Positions 1 through 8,048 of a stretch of DNA of 33,238 bases are shown here, one piece after another. The stretch comes from Hyphomicrobiales bacterium (GTDB taxonomy: Bacteria > Pseudomonadota > Alphaproteobacteria > Rhizobiales > Beijerinckiaceae), in NCBI GenBank assembly GCA_003241815.1, contig QBLV01000015.1, positions 3,516 to 36,753 of the forward strand, written 5' to 3'. Under the pieces are notes generated by a model, which did not search any database, was not told the origin of the DNA, and saw only the letters and a list, made by a program, of their open reading frames with translations. How positions within the stretch are numbered: position 1 is the first letter of the stretch; every line of letters begins with the position of its first letter. The position numbers and the translations under genes were made by a program.

Positions 1-318
1 GGTCTCGCCCTGCGCGTCGGTGAACCCGACGCCGCTGCCGGTCTTGCCGGGCAGGCTGATCAGCATCCTGGCGGGGAGGCCGGCCTTGGCGAGCGCGGGC
101 GCCGCGAAGGCGGCGGCGAGATCATCTCCGACCGCGAGCAGCCCATCGACCTCCGCGCCAAGGCGTCTTGACGCGACGGCGAGGTTCAGCCCTTTGCCTC
201 CGGGCTCGATTGTCACAATATCGGCGGCAAGCGATTCTCCGGGGCGCGGGAAACGCTGGACCTTTGCCGAACACGACACGACGAAGCTACCAAGAACGAA
301 AATCGATCCGTCGGCCAT
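1..318 (-). CDS. PfkB-family carbohydrate kinase (ribokinase-like), N-terminal part only
   Basis: This is the first 106 codons of a gene that runs off the left edge of the window. Reading from the ATG at 318, the product begins MADGSIFVLGSFVVS, the typical first beta-strand of the ribokinase fold. The segment EPGGKGLNLAVASRRLGA follows around residues 39-56 and matches the sugar-binding GGKG-N-AVA motif of PfkB kinases. A GDD segment near residue 72 and a GSGVGFTDAQGE strand at the edge fit the lid region. Family members phosphorylate a sugar or nucleoside with ATP in the cytoplasm. The ATP-binding C-terminal half lies outside the window, so the substrate cannot be judged. The gene is divergent from the GntR regulator, with about 50 bases between the two starts. 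This suggests that the regulator controls it, but that is inference. Confidence 0.85.
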   Translation of the reverse strand, partial: MADGSIFVLGSFVVSCSAKVQRFPRPGESLAADIVTIEPGGKGLNLAVASRRLGAEVDGLLAVGDDLAAAFAAPALAKAGLPARMLISLPGKTGSGVGFTDAQGET

Positions 319-371
319 TGCGTTCGATCCCTCTCATGTTTCCGGCACGTTGATGCCGCCACCCAGTGCTC

Positions 372-1154
372 ATGCCCCCACAAGCGCCACTATCGAACGC
401 CCCGTCTAAGCCGCCGTTCCAGGACCTGCTGGAACTGCGCGACGACACCGCCAAGCCGCTATACCAGCAGCTTGAAGATCAGCTGACGCGGCTGATCGGC
501 GACGGCACGCTGCCTCCGGGTACCACGCTGCCGGCCGAGCGTCAGCTTGCCGAGCGGCTGAAGATCAGCCGCGCCACGGTTCAGCGTGCCTACAATGCCC
601 TGCGCGAGCGCAAGCTGCTCAGCGCGCAAGGGCGCCTGGGCTCGATCGTTCAGGGGGCGGGGTCGCGCCTGCATCCGGGCATGGACCGCCTCAAGGGCTT
701 CACCGAAGAGATGCGGGATCTTGGACGCGTGGCATCCTCGCGCATCCTGGAGCAGGTCGTCGTGAGCGACCGCTCGATCGCCTCGATCTTCGGCCTGTCC
801 TCCCATGCCCGCTTTCTCAAGCTGGTCAGGGTGCGCAGCGGCGACGGCATGCCGCTGTCGCGCGAGGTCGGCTGGTACAATCTCGAACGTGCCCCGGAAC
901 TCAAGCATGCTGACCTGACACGGTCCGTCTATGCCGAACTGGCGCGGCTCGGCATGCCGCTGGAGCATTGCGAGCAGACGATCGAGGCGGCCGCGCCGAC
1001 CACGGAGGAATGCGCGATCTTCGGCTTCGCCGTGCCATCTCCCTGCCTGCTGATCAAGCGCCGCAGCTTCGGCCGCGACGGCGACATGCTCGAATATGTC
1101 GAGGGCCTGTTTCGCGGTGACGCCTACACCTACAAGCTATCGCTGCGGATTTGA
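372..1154 (+). CDS. GntR-family transcriptional regulator with UTRA domain (HutC type)
   Basis: The protein has about 260 residues. A winged helix-turn-helix lies near residues 18-85, with PLYQQLEDQLTRLI, LPAERQLAERLKISRATVQRA and a wing at about 75-85, all characteristic of GntR proteins. A UTRA ligand-binding domain follows (about 100-255), containing the conserved RVRSGDGMPLSREVGWYN type segment. HutC-type regulators usually bind a small metabolite or sugar phosphate and repress a neighbouring operon. I place the start at the ATG at 372. A GTG at 366 in the same frame is possible, and neither has a clear ribosome binding site. The regulator sits head to head with the PfkB kinase, so a sugar or sugar-phosphate effector is plausible but not shown. 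Confidence 0.9.
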   Translation: MPPQAPLSNAPSKPPFQDLLELRDDTAKPLYQQLEDQLTRLIGDGTLPPGTTLPAERQLAERLKISRATVQRAYNALRERKLLSAQGRLGSIVQGAGSRLHPGMDRLKGFTEEMRDLGRVASSRILEQVVVSDRSIASIFGLSSHARFLKLVRVRSGDGMPLSREVGWYNLERAPELKHADLTRSVYAELARLGMPLEHCEQTIEAAAPTTEECAIFGFAVPSPCLLIKRRSFGRDGDMLEYVEGLFRGDAYTYKLSLRI

Positions 1155-1214
1155 CGGCAGCAGCCCTGGCCGACGGCCGCTGATGGCGGCGTTCTGTTTC
1201 AGCCCACCGTCACG

Positions 1215-1243
1215 CCGACAGCAACACTCCCCACCCATATAAC
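1215..1243 (+). promoter_or_regulatory. Candidate sigma70 promoter for the LuxR-type gene
   Basis: CCGACA (1215-1220) and TATAAC (1238-1243) are separated by 17 bases. Each box matches the sigma70 consensus at four or five of six positions. A small hairpin, GGCGG-TTGAA-CCGCC, lies at 1250-1264, at the predicted start of the transcript. The reading frame of the LuxR protein stays open upstream to 1255. The AAGGA Shine-Dalgarno and ATG at 1354 argue that this stretch is leader rather than coding. Confidence 0.35.
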
Positions 1244-1353
1244 CCGCTCGGCGGTTGAACCGCCCTGCGCCATGCCGCGACCAAGAGAGGACGGCAAACG
1301 CGTCAGCGTGCCCTCGCCGGATCAAGCCCGCTGTTACGCAAGGAACCGCGACA

Positions 1354-1992
1354 ATGCTCGGAATCGGGGACACTCCTCGCATGTCAATGATCTTCACCAT
1401 GCCGCGCTCGACGGACATCGAGGCCCTTCCGCCCCGCCATTCCGGGGCGCATGATACAGGCCGCGCGGCCAAACCCCTGTTCATCATCGACGCCGATCTC
1501 CGGGTCCATTTCAGCAATCAGGGCGCCGCGGCCCTGGCCCGCGAGGGGCTCGGTGCGGGAGAACGCCTGGTCTGCGCTGACAAGCTGTTCGCGGCGAAGC
1601 TCCAGACCTGGCTCAAGCGCCGCTGCGCCGGCTCCGCGCCGGAAGAGATCCGCCTCTCGCTCTCGATGCGCTGCGGCCGCCAGACAGTGGTCGACGCCGT
1701 GCATCTCGGCGGAGCCGGCATGGACCTGTTCGTGCTGACGGTCGACGACCCACAGCGCATGATCGACCGAAATGTCGACGAGGTCGCCGAGGCCTGCGGG
1801 CTGACGCCGACGGAAGCGCGCATGCTCGGCCTGATCGTAAAGGGGCTCGACACCGTCGTCGCCGCCAAGAAGCTCGGCATCGCCCGCACCACGGCGCGCA
1901 CGCATCTTCAGCGCCTCTTCGCCAAGACCGGCACGGCCCGCCAGAGCGAGCTTGTCCGCTTCGTCGCGACCTTTATCGAGGAGGCAGCCTGA
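1354..1992 (+). CDS. LuxR-family transcriptional regulator
   Basis: The product has 212 residues from the ATG at 1354, which has AAGGA (1340-1344) nine bases upstream. The C-terminal 65 residues form a LuxR/FixJ helix-turn-helix. The sequence LTPTEARMLGLIVKGLDT is followed by AKKLGIARTTARTHLQRLFAK, with the usual final helix before the C-terminus. The N-terminal part (about 40-130) contains KPLFIIDADLRVHFSNQGA, which looks like the start of a PAS-like sensory domain, and no receiver-domain aspartate pattern. It is probably a one-component sensor regulator in the cytoplasm. It is convergent with pxpC, with 19 bases between the stops, so its target is not obvious from position. Confidence 0.85.
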   Translation: MLGIGDTPRMSMIFTMPRSTDIEALPPRHSGAHDTGRAAKPLFIIDADLRVHFSNQGAAALAREGLGAGERLVCADKLFAAKLQTWLKRRCAGSAPEEIRLSLSMRCGRQTVVDAVHLGGAGMDLFVLTVDDPQRMIDRNVDEVAEACGLTPTEARMLGLIVKGLDTVVAAKKLGIARTTARTHLQRLFAKTGTARQSELVRFVATFIEEAA

Positions 1993-2011
1993 GCCGTCGC
2001 GCCCGAGTTGG

Positions 2012-3034
2012 TCAGCCGCGCCCCTGTGCATCGATCCAGCCATCGACCAGATTGAGACCGAGCAGGAATTCTGAGCTGAACACGCTGCGTGTCAGCGGTT
2101 CGATGGCAATCCCGCTCGACAGAAAGGACTGCTCCTCCGCCCGAGCCCGCACAGCCTCGGTATGCGACACCGCGCGAAACGCGATGGTTGTACCGGGTCG
2201 TGCCTGGGCCAGGCGGCCGAGATCGACGCCGATCACGGTCGCGATCTTAGGATAGCCGCCGGTTGACTGCCGATCGGCCATCAGCACGATCGGCAGGCCT
2301 TCGCCGGGTACCTGGATCGCACCCATCGCAACGCCGTCGGACGGGATGTTGAAACCCAGCTTGTGGCTCAACCTGGGGCCTTCGAGGAAGCAGGCCATCC
2401 GGTCGCCCCGCATCGAGATCGTCCAGGGACCGGCGAGGAAGGCCGCGATCTGGTCCGGCGCGAAATAGTCATCCTGCGGGCCGAGCAGCACGCGGATGCT
2501 CTCGGCCGGCCGTTCGAGCAAGGGCGCGACGATCCGCCCAGTCGCGATCTCGCTCATCGCCATGCCCACCGGCAGGCGGTCGCCCGCCTGCAGCATCCGC
2601 CCGTCGAGCCCACCCATGCCAGTGCGTGCATGCGTCGCGCTGGAACCAAGCACCTGCGGCAGGTCGAGCCCGCCTGCGACGGCGAGATAGCTCCAGACCC
2701 CGGATGGTCCGGCCCGCACCCGCAAGCTGGCGCCGGGCTCCAGCCGCGCGGCGACGGCCGCAGGCAGTGTCTGGCCGTCGATCGTTACCTGAAAATCGCC
2801 ACCGGCTATGGCGACGGTAACGGGCCCACCCTCCACCGTGACGTCAATGCCGCCGAGTGAAACTTCGACGGCAGCGCAATCGGTGGGATTGCCGAGAGCC
2901 CGGTTCGCAACCGCATGCGCGAACGGGTCCATCGGCCCCGCGCCGGTGACGCCGTAGCGGAGGAAACCGTGCCGACCGCCATCCTGAACGGTGACGCCGG
3001 GGCCGACTGATCGCAGACTTAGCGCCGCCGTCAT
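2012..3034 (-). CDS. pxpC: 5-oxoprolinase subunit C (KipA / biotin-dependent carboxyltransferase family)
   Basis: The protein has 340 residues, the normal length for PxpC (also annotated KipA or YbgK). Family signatures include VTVQDGGRHGFLRYGV near residues 14-29, GPMDPFAH near 33-40, GSSATHARTGMGGLDGR near 130-146, and a YPKIATVIGVDLG segment near 261-273. PxpA, PxpB and PxpC together catalyse ATP-dependent ring opening of 5-oxoproline (pyroglutamate) to glutamate in the cytoplasm, which removes this damage product and recovers glutamate. The ATG at 3034 overlaps the pxpB stop by four bases (ATGA), which suggests translational coupling. It is the last gene of the pxpA-pxpB-pxpC operon. Confidence 0.93.
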   Translation of the reverse strand: MTAALSLRSVGPGVTVQDGGRHGFLRYGVTGAGPMDPFAHAVANRALGNPTDCAAVEVSLGGIDVTVEGGPVTVAIAGGDFQVTIDGQTLPAAVAARLEPGASLRVRAGPSGVWSYLAVAGGLDLPQVLGSSATHARTGMGGLDGRMLQAGDRLPVGMAMSEIATGRIVAPLLERPAESIRVLLGPQDDYFAPDQIAAFLAGPWTISMRGDRMACFLEGPRLSHKLGFNIPSDGVAMGAIQVPGEGLPIVLMADRQSTGGYPKIATVIGVDLGRLAQARPGTTIAFRAVSHTEAVRARAEEQSFLSSGIAIEPLTRSVFSSEFLLGLNLVDGWIDAQGRG

Positions 3035-3765
3035 GACGCCTGCCGCCGCGCCACGACCTCGCCGGCCTCTGCGCGAGCATCGAGTGCGGAGAATGTCGCG
3101 GCATCGATCGGCTCGAAGCGCAGGCTGTCGCCGGGCTCGAACAGGAAGGCGCTCGTGCGCTCCGGCGCATAGAGCCGCTCCGGCGTGCGGCCGACGACAT
3201 ACCAGCCGGTCGGCATCGCAAAGCTGGCGATGGCGCTCAAGCCTCCGCCGACCAAGACGGCCTTGCTCTCATGGGGCGGGCGGGGCTTGGTCCTGCGCGA
3301 GATCGCAATCGCCTCGGGCAGGCCGCCGAGATAGGTAAAACCCGGCGAGAAGCCGTACATATAGACTCGGTAAAGCGCCGAGGCGTGGATGCTGGCTGCC
3401 TCCGAAGCGGCGTGGCCCATCAGCGCGGCCATCTCGGCCAGATCCTCGCCATGTGGAGGCTCATAGCAGCAGGGTATCGTCCAGAGCGCCGCCGCCCGGC
3501 CGCGCGTCGCAGGTGCCACCAGCCGCTCTTCGACCAGCGCGATCAGTCGCGCCCGGTCGAGCCGCAGCGGGTCGTAATGGATCATCAGCGAGCGATAGGT
3601 CGGCACGAGCTCGCGCAGTCCATCGGGCGGGTCCGCTGCCAGCGCCGCGTCGAGCGCCAGCACCCGGTCGCTGATGGCAGGATCGACCGTTCGGCCGAAC
3701 TCGACCACCAGCGCAGCCTCCCCGGCGTCGAGAAAAAGGGGGGCAGCGGCCTGATCGTGGCTCAT
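3031..3765 (-). CDS. pxpB: 5-oxoprolinase subunit B (KipI / allophanate hydrolase subunit 1 family)
   Basis: The protein has 244 residues. It shows the KipI-family pattern: an N-terminal ALVVEFG strand, a central YRSLMIHYDPLRLD segment, the strongly conserved YGFSPGFTYLGGLP loop around residues 136-149, and a C-terminal GWYVVGRTPERLY motif. PxpB works with PxpC and PxpA in ATP-dependent 5-oxoproline hydrolysis. The Bacillus homologue KipI was first described as a histidine-kinase inhibitor, but the context with pxpA and pxpC supports the metabolic role. It overlaps pxpA by four bases upstream and pxpC by four bases downstream, so the three subunits are probably made in stoichiometric amounts. 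Confidence 0.93.
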   Translation of the reverse strand: MSHDQAAAPLFLDAGEAALVVEFGRTVDPAISDRVLALDAALAADPPDGLRELVPTYRSLMIHYDPLRLDRARLIALVEERLVAPATRGRAAALWTIPCCYEPPHGEDLAEMAALMGHAASEAASIHASALYRVYMYGFSPGFTYLGGLPEAIAISRRTKPRPPHESKAVLVGGGLSAIASFAMPTGWYVVGRTPERLYAPERTSAFLFEPGDSLRFEPIDAATFSALDARAEAGEVVARRQAS

Positions 3766-4520
3766 GCGAAGGCAGCGAGTCCGATGCCGGCCCCTTCCAG
3801 AGCCGCGCGCACCCGCCTGGCCGTGGCAACGGCGTGGCTGGAATCGCCATGCACGCAGACCGAACGAATCGGGGTCGGCAGGCGCTGCCCCGACAGCGTG
3901 ATGATGGCCCCTTCCGAGACCATCGCGACGACGCGCTCCGCTGCCTCGTGCGGGTCCGTGATCATCGCGCCGGGCAGGTTGCGCGCGACGAGAAGGCCAT
4001 CCTCGGTATAGCCTCGATCGGCGAAGATCTCCTGGTGAACCGTGAGGCCCGCCGCCTCGCCCGCCGCGACCTGCTCAGTGAGGGCCGTCGCCAGGAAGGA
4101 CAGGCCGGGATCGACTGCCTTGATCGCGCGCGCGATCGCATCCGCGACGGGGCGCTCTTCGCAGGAGATGTTGCCGAGCGCGCCATGCGGCTTGACATAT
4201 GTGATGCGGTGACCGGCATAGGCCGCCAGCGCGGCCGCCGCACCGACCTGATAGGCGACGAGGCGCTCGATCTCGCCGGTCGAGAACGGAATCCGCCGGC
4301 GGCCGAAACCCCATAGATCGGGAAAGCCCGGATGGGCGCCGACCGCCACGCCGCGCTCGCGCGCGACCGTGAAGGCATGCGCCATGATCTCGGGGTCGCC
4401 GGCATGCAGGCCGCAGGCGACATTCGCCGACGTGACGATGCCGAGCATCGCCTCGTCGTCGCCGCAGCGGTAGGCGCCGAAGCCCTCGGCGAGGTCCGAG
4501 TTCAGATCGATGGTCATCAT
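3762..4520 (-). CDS. pxpA: 5-oxoprolinase subunit A (LamB/YcsF family)
   Basis: The protein has 252 residues from the ATG at 4520, which is preceded by AGGGG eight bases upstream. A second ATG follows at 4517, and an upstream in-frame extension to 4580 lacks family similarity. Hallmarks of the LamB/YcsF fold are MTIDLNSDLAEGFG at the N-terminus, the VACGLHAGDP segment near 34-43, VGAHPGFPDLWGFGRR near 62-77, YVKPHGALGN near 108-117 and VHGDSSHAV near the C-terminus. It is the third component of the PxpABC 5-oxoprolinase and heads the operon. A GCCGCG-CGCCGA-CGCGGC hairpin (4537-4554) lies just upstream. The GH31 gene lies 103 bases upstream on the same strand, so the two units could be cotranscribed, though their functions do not obviously connect. 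Confidence 0.93.
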   Translation of the reverse strand: MMTIDLNSDLAEGFGAYRCGDDEAMLGIVTSANVACGLHAGDPEIMAHAFTVARERGVAVGAHPGFPDLWGFGRRRIPFSTGEIERLVAYQVGAAAALAAYAGHRITYVKPHGALGNISCEERPVADAIARAIKAVDPGLSFLATALTEQVAAGEAAGLTVHQEIFADRGYTEDGLLVARNLPGAMITDPHEAAERVVAMVSEGAIITLSGQRLPTPIRSVCVHGDSSHAVATARRVRAALEGAGIGLAAFA

Positions 4521-4623
4521 GCTGCGTGCCCCTGAAGCCGCGCGCCGACGCGGCCTCGTCATCCCGAGACAATAGGACAATAGGCGGAAGCCAAGGAAGA
4601 GCCTGCGTGGGTCGAGATCGGCG

Positions 4624-6900
4624 TCAATCGCCCATCTGCCGGACGGCGATTGTGTCGAAGAGCGGCAGCTTGCTGCCCTCCTGCATCATCTCGATTTCGC
4701 CGCCGCGTACCAGGAAGCGGATCACGGACGCACCCGCACCGCGCCAGTCGGCGGTGTCGCCGTCATCCTCGTAAAGCTCGCCGCTGGCGCCCTCGACCAG
4801 CCCGCAGACCAGAACCTCTCGCAGCTCGCTGATGCCAGCCGGGTCGCCGAGCGGGATCAGCGCGCCTGCCCTGACGAAGAGCGGCAGGCGCCCCAATGGC
4901 GCCGCGACGGTCGCGACTGCGCCGCCGGGATGGTGCTTCTTCTCATGCCAGTCATACCAGCCGCCGGGATGGGCCGGCAGATAGACGCTGCGCTGCGTCG
5001 CGCCCTCTTCCAGAACCGGCGCAACCAGCACGTCCGGACCCAGCATGAAGGCATCGTCCACCGTGACGGCCATGGCGTCCTGCGGGAAGTCGTAGAGGAG
5101 AGGGCGCACGGCGGGAGTGCCGTCACGGCTGGCGCGCCACATCTGCGTATAGAGATAGGGCATCAGCCGGTAGCGCAGCGAAATCGCCTCGCGCACCTGC
5201 GGTACCATCTCCGGATACATCCAGGGCAGGTTGACGACGCCGTCATCGTTCCACGAGTTCATCACCATGCGCGGCCAGAGCGCGCAGAACTCGTTGAAGC
5301 GGACGAAGAGCTCCGGCCCAGGTGTCGGCCCGTGGAAACCGCCGACGTCGTGGCCGATACTGAACATCCCCGACAGGCTCATGTTCAGCCCCTGCGTCAG
5401 GTTGTAGCGCAGCGTCTTCCAGGCTGTCTCGTTGTCGCCCGACCAGGTCTGCGCATAGCGCGAAATGCCGGCGCAGCCGCCGCGCGTGATGGAGTATTGC
5501 CGCTTGCCGGGCTCGCGCGCGGCTTGCGCCTCAAAGGAGAGCTTGGTCATCAGCAGGGCTTGGGCGGGGCGCGCCAGAGCCTGGCGGAAGGGCCGGCCGT
5601 CGCCGTCGCAAACCGCATCCTCGTCCCAGATCTCGTACTCGTTGTTGTCGTTCCAGACCGTGGTGAAACCGTAGTCGAGCAGCGCGGTCTCGATGCCGTC
5701 GCGCCACCAGGCGCGGCCCTTGGGGTTGGTGTAGTCGAGGTGGAAGCCCAACCCATCCCAGAACTGCGCGACGGCAGGTTCACCTGTCTGCCCGTCCTTG
5801 ACGAGGAAGCCGCCATCGAGCGTCTCCTGCAGACGCGGATGGTCGTCGAGCAGGCAGGGCTTGAGATTGGCGACCGTCTGGATGCCGGCCTCGTTCAGCC
5901 GCTGCATCGTCGCTTTCGGGTCCGGGAACTTGTCGCGGTTCCAGTTGAAGGCGTAGCGGCGATGGCCGATCTGGGTATAGCCCGAGCCGAAATGGAACGA
6001 GTCGCAGGGGATGCGATGGGTCGCGAGCTTGCCGATGAAGTTGCTGATGCGGGCATCGGCATCGGGCGCGTCGGCGATCGCCATCGATGTCACGCCGAAG
6101 CCGAAGGACCATAGCGGCGCGAAGGCCTGCCCGCCGGTCAGCCAGGAGAAGCGCTTGACCACGTCGGGCACGCTCGGGCCGGCCATGACATAGTAATCGA
6201 GATCGCCGTCATCGCCTTTCCAGGAGCGGAACAGGCCGTGGTAATTGTCGAGCGTGCAGCCGAAATCGACGCTGCCGGTCGAGAGGTTGTCGTAGAACAC
6301 GCCATGCGCGCCGGCGGGCCCATCGACGATGAAGAAGGGCAGCATCTTGTAGAGCGGGTCCGACAGCTCGGCATCGAAGCCGCAGGGATCGACGGCGTCG
6401 ATCGCAAAGCGCCGCCCGGTCCGGTCGAGCGGGCCGGCCTTGTCGCCCAGCCCGTAATGCCGCTCGGTATAGTCCCGCGCCATGAAATGCGCGAGCGCGC
6501 CGGTGCGCGGCGACATCAGATAGGCCTGCGTCGTGCGGTCCTGCAGGAAGGGCTTGTCGTCGCCGGCGCGCAACCAGGCTATGCCGAAGGGTGACAGTGT
6601 GACTTCGGCGGTCAGTCCGCCGGCCGAGAGGACGACCTTGGCGTCGCTTTCGGAGACGCTCGCCTTCGGGCAGGCGAAGCCGTCGAGGCTGTCGCGCGGC
6701 CGGCCTTCATAGGGCGGCTCCAGCCCGCCGGGCGCGATCGACCAGCCCCGGTCGAGCCGGTAGCCGTCGCGCGGCTTCAGGGTGACCCGGCCGATATCGC
6801 CGTCGAGGATGCGCACAGCGATCGTCGCGCCCAGCCCGACATCGAACAGGGCGGCTTCGCCGTCGCGGCCGAGATAGCGGCCTTGCGTGAGGGCTTTCAT
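4624..6900 (-). CDS. Glycoside hydrolase family 31 (alpha-glucosidase / alpha-xylosidase type)
   Basis: The protein has 758 residues and no signal peptide, so it probably acts on sugars after import. The catalytic (beta/alpha)8 barrel contains the GH31 nucleophile motif TVWNDNNEYE with Asp418, and the acid/base segment TWSGDNETAW with Asp489. Between and around these lie other family segments: PLWSFGFG near 267-274, FHFGSGYTQIG near 303-313, and GHDVGGFHGP near 515-524. The N-terminal beta-sandwich contains RHYGLGDKAGPLDRTGRR around 147-164. The ATG at 6900 has GGAGA about eight bases upstream. It is the last gene of a sugar ABC operon and probably cleaves the imported alpha-linked oligosaccharide. 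The substrate cannot be fixed from sequence. The nucleophile motif argues against sulfoquinovosidase. Confidence 0.9.
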   Translation of the reverse strand: MKALTQGRYLGRDGEAALFDVGLGATIAVRILDGDIGRVTLKPRDGYRLDRGWSIAPGGLEPPYEGRPRDSLDGFACPKASVSESDAKVVLSAGGLTAEVTLSPFGIAWLRAGDDKPFLQDRTTQAYLMSPRTGALAHFMARDYTERHYGLGDKAGPLDRTGRRFAIDAVDPCGFDAELSDPLYKMLPFFIVDGPAGAHGVFYDNLSTGSVDFGCTLDNYHGLFRSWKGDDGDLDYYVMAGPSVPDVVKRFSWLTGGQAFAPLWSFGFGVTSMAIADAPDADARISNFIGKLATHRIPCDSFHFGSGYTQIGHRRYAFNWNRDKFPDPKATMQRLNEAGIQTVANLKPCLLDDHPRLQETLDGGFLVKDGQTGEPAVAQFWDGLGFHLDYTNPKGRAWWRDGIETALLDYGFTTVWNDNNEYEIWDEDAVCDGDGRPFRQALARPAQALLMTKLSFEAQAAREPGKRQYSITRGGCAGISRYAQTWSGDNETAWKTLRYNLTQGLNMSLSGMFSIGHDVGGFHGPTPGPELFVRFNEFCALWPRMVMNSWNDDGVVNLPWMYPEMVPQVREAISLRYRLMPYLYTQMWRASRDGTPAVRPLLYDFPQDAMAVTVDDAFMLGPDVLVAPVLEEGATQRSVYLPAHPGGWYDWHEKKHHPGGAVATVAAPLGRLPLFVRAGALIPLGDPAGISELREVLVCGLVEGASGELYEDDGDTADWRGAGASVIRFLVRGGEIEMMQEGSKLPLFDTIAVRQMGD

Positions 6901-6956
6901 GGGGTTGTCTCCGGGATCGGATTATCGTTTTGGCTGTCGGGGCATGTTGGTTCCTT

Positions 6957-7092
6957 CGGAAACACCCCGTCATCCCGGGCGAGCGAAGCTCGGTCCGGGA
7001 TCCATCGTAAGGCAGCGGCGGTGCTCTATGATGGATCCCGGAGCTGCGCCGCTTCGCGGCTTGTCCGGGATGACCGTGCGGTTCCGAGAAAA
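6957..7092. repeat. Long palindromic intergenic repeat (REP-like) at the 3' end of the ABC ATPase gene
   Basis: Nested inverted repeats are visible. The outer arms are GTCATCCCGG (6969-6978) and CCGGGATGAC (7065-7074). The inner arms are TCCGGGATCCAT (6994-7005) and ATGGATCCCGGA (7031-7042). GAGCGAAGCTC-like and GCCGCTTCGCGGC-like minor stems lie between them. Imperfect symmetry extends outward to TTCGGAA (about 6955) and TTCCGAGAA (about 7082). The structure matches the general form of dispersed palindromic elements common in alphaproteobacterial genomes. It reaches into the ATPase gene and supplies its last codons and stop. It may also act as a terminator or mRNA-stabilising hairpin before the GH31 gene. 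Confidence 0.8.
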
Positions 7093-8048
7093 GCTGGGAT
7101 CTGCGGCAGGCCGGGCGAGGCGCCATAGAGATAGCTTTCGCCGCCGAGCCGCTCGACGAGTTCGATCGCCAGCGGCAGGCCCTGGCTCTCGGAGAGCGAC
7201 AGATGCTCGGGCCGGACGCCGAGCGTCACGGGGGCGCCCGAAGCAAGCGTGGCAGTCTCACAGGCGATCTCGTGGCCGCCATCTCCAACCGTCACGATGC
7301 CCGGCCGTGCCACCGTACCCGGCAGCAGGTTCATGCGCGGCGAGCCGATGAAGCCGGCGACGAACAGGTTGTCGGGGCGGTTGTAGAGTTCGAGCGGTGT
7401 CCCGACCTGTTCGATCTTGCCGGCCTGCAGCACGACGATGCGGTCCGCTAGCGTCATCGCCTCGACCTGGTCGTGGGTGACGTAGATCATCGTGCCGCCG
7501 AGCTCGGCATGCAGGCCCGCCAACTCCTTGCGGGTCGCGACGCGCAGCTCCGCATCGAGATTGGACAAGGGTTCATCGAACAGGAAGATTTTCGGGTCGC
7601 GTACGATCGCGCGGCCGATCGCGACGCGCTGGCGCTGGCCGCCCGAGAGCGCGCGGGGCTTGCGCTCGAGATAGTCGGTGAGCTGCAGCATCCCGGCTGC
7701 GCGCCGCACGCGCTTGTCGATTTCGTCGCGCGGCAGGCCCATGTTCTCCAGCGCGAAGGCCATGTTCTTGTAGACGCTCATATGCGGGTAGAGCGCATAG
7801 GACTGGAACACCATGGCGAGCCCGCGCTCGGAGGCCGGCAGGCCGGTGACGTCGGTGCCGTCGATCGCGACCGCGCCGTCCGTGACCTCTTCCAGCCCGG
7901 CGATGACCCGCAGCAAAGTGGATTTGCCGCAACCCGAGGGGCCGACGAAGACGACGAATTCGCCGTGCGCGACATGCAGGTCGATGCCGTGAAGGACATG
8001 CGTCGATCCGAAGGATTTGCGGACGCCGGTGAGGCTGAGTTCGCTCAT
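7026..8048 (-). CDS. Sugar ABC transporter ATPase (UgpC/MalK type), C-terminus replaced by repeat
   Basis: The protein has 340 residues from the ATG at 8048, which overlaps the upstream permease stop (ATGA). Walker A is GPSGCGKST (36-44), the Q-loop is in VFQSYALYPHMS, the signature is LSGGQRQR near 133-140, Walker B is IFLFDEPLSNLD near 153-164, and the switch histidine is in YVTHDQVEAMT near 187-197. A MalK/UgpC-type regulatory (TOBE/OB) domain follows. The family normally has several dozen more residues after the GGESYLYG segment. Here the frame runs into the palindromic repeat and stops, so the last roughly 25-30 residues are repeat-encoded. The ATPase domain is intact, so transport may be retained. 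It energises the two permeases encoded immediately upstream. Confidence 0.92.
   Translation of the reverse strand: MSELSLTGVRKSFGSTHVLHGIDLHVAHGEFVVFVGPSGCGKSTLLRVIAGLEEVTDGAVAIDGTDVTGLPASERGLAMVFQSYALYPHMSVYKNMAFALENMGLPRDEIDKRVRRAAGMLQLTDYLERKPRALSGGQRQRVAIGRAIVRDPKIFLFDEPLSNLDAELRVATRKELAGLHAELGGTMIYVTHDQVEAMTLADRIVVLQAGKIEQVGTPLELYNRPDNLFVAGFIGSPRMNLLPGTVARPGIVTVGDGGHEIACETATLASGAPVTLGVRPEHLSLSESQGLPLAIELVERLGGESYLYGASPGLPQIPAFLGTARSSRTSREAAQLRDPS

Noticed and set aside
4624-6900. GH31 enzyme as a sulfoquinovosidase with a sulfoquinovose transporter
   Set aside because: The nucleophile motif is WNDNNEYE rather than the ADFGE-type motif of sulfoquinovosidases, and no sulfosugar catabolic genes are nearby.
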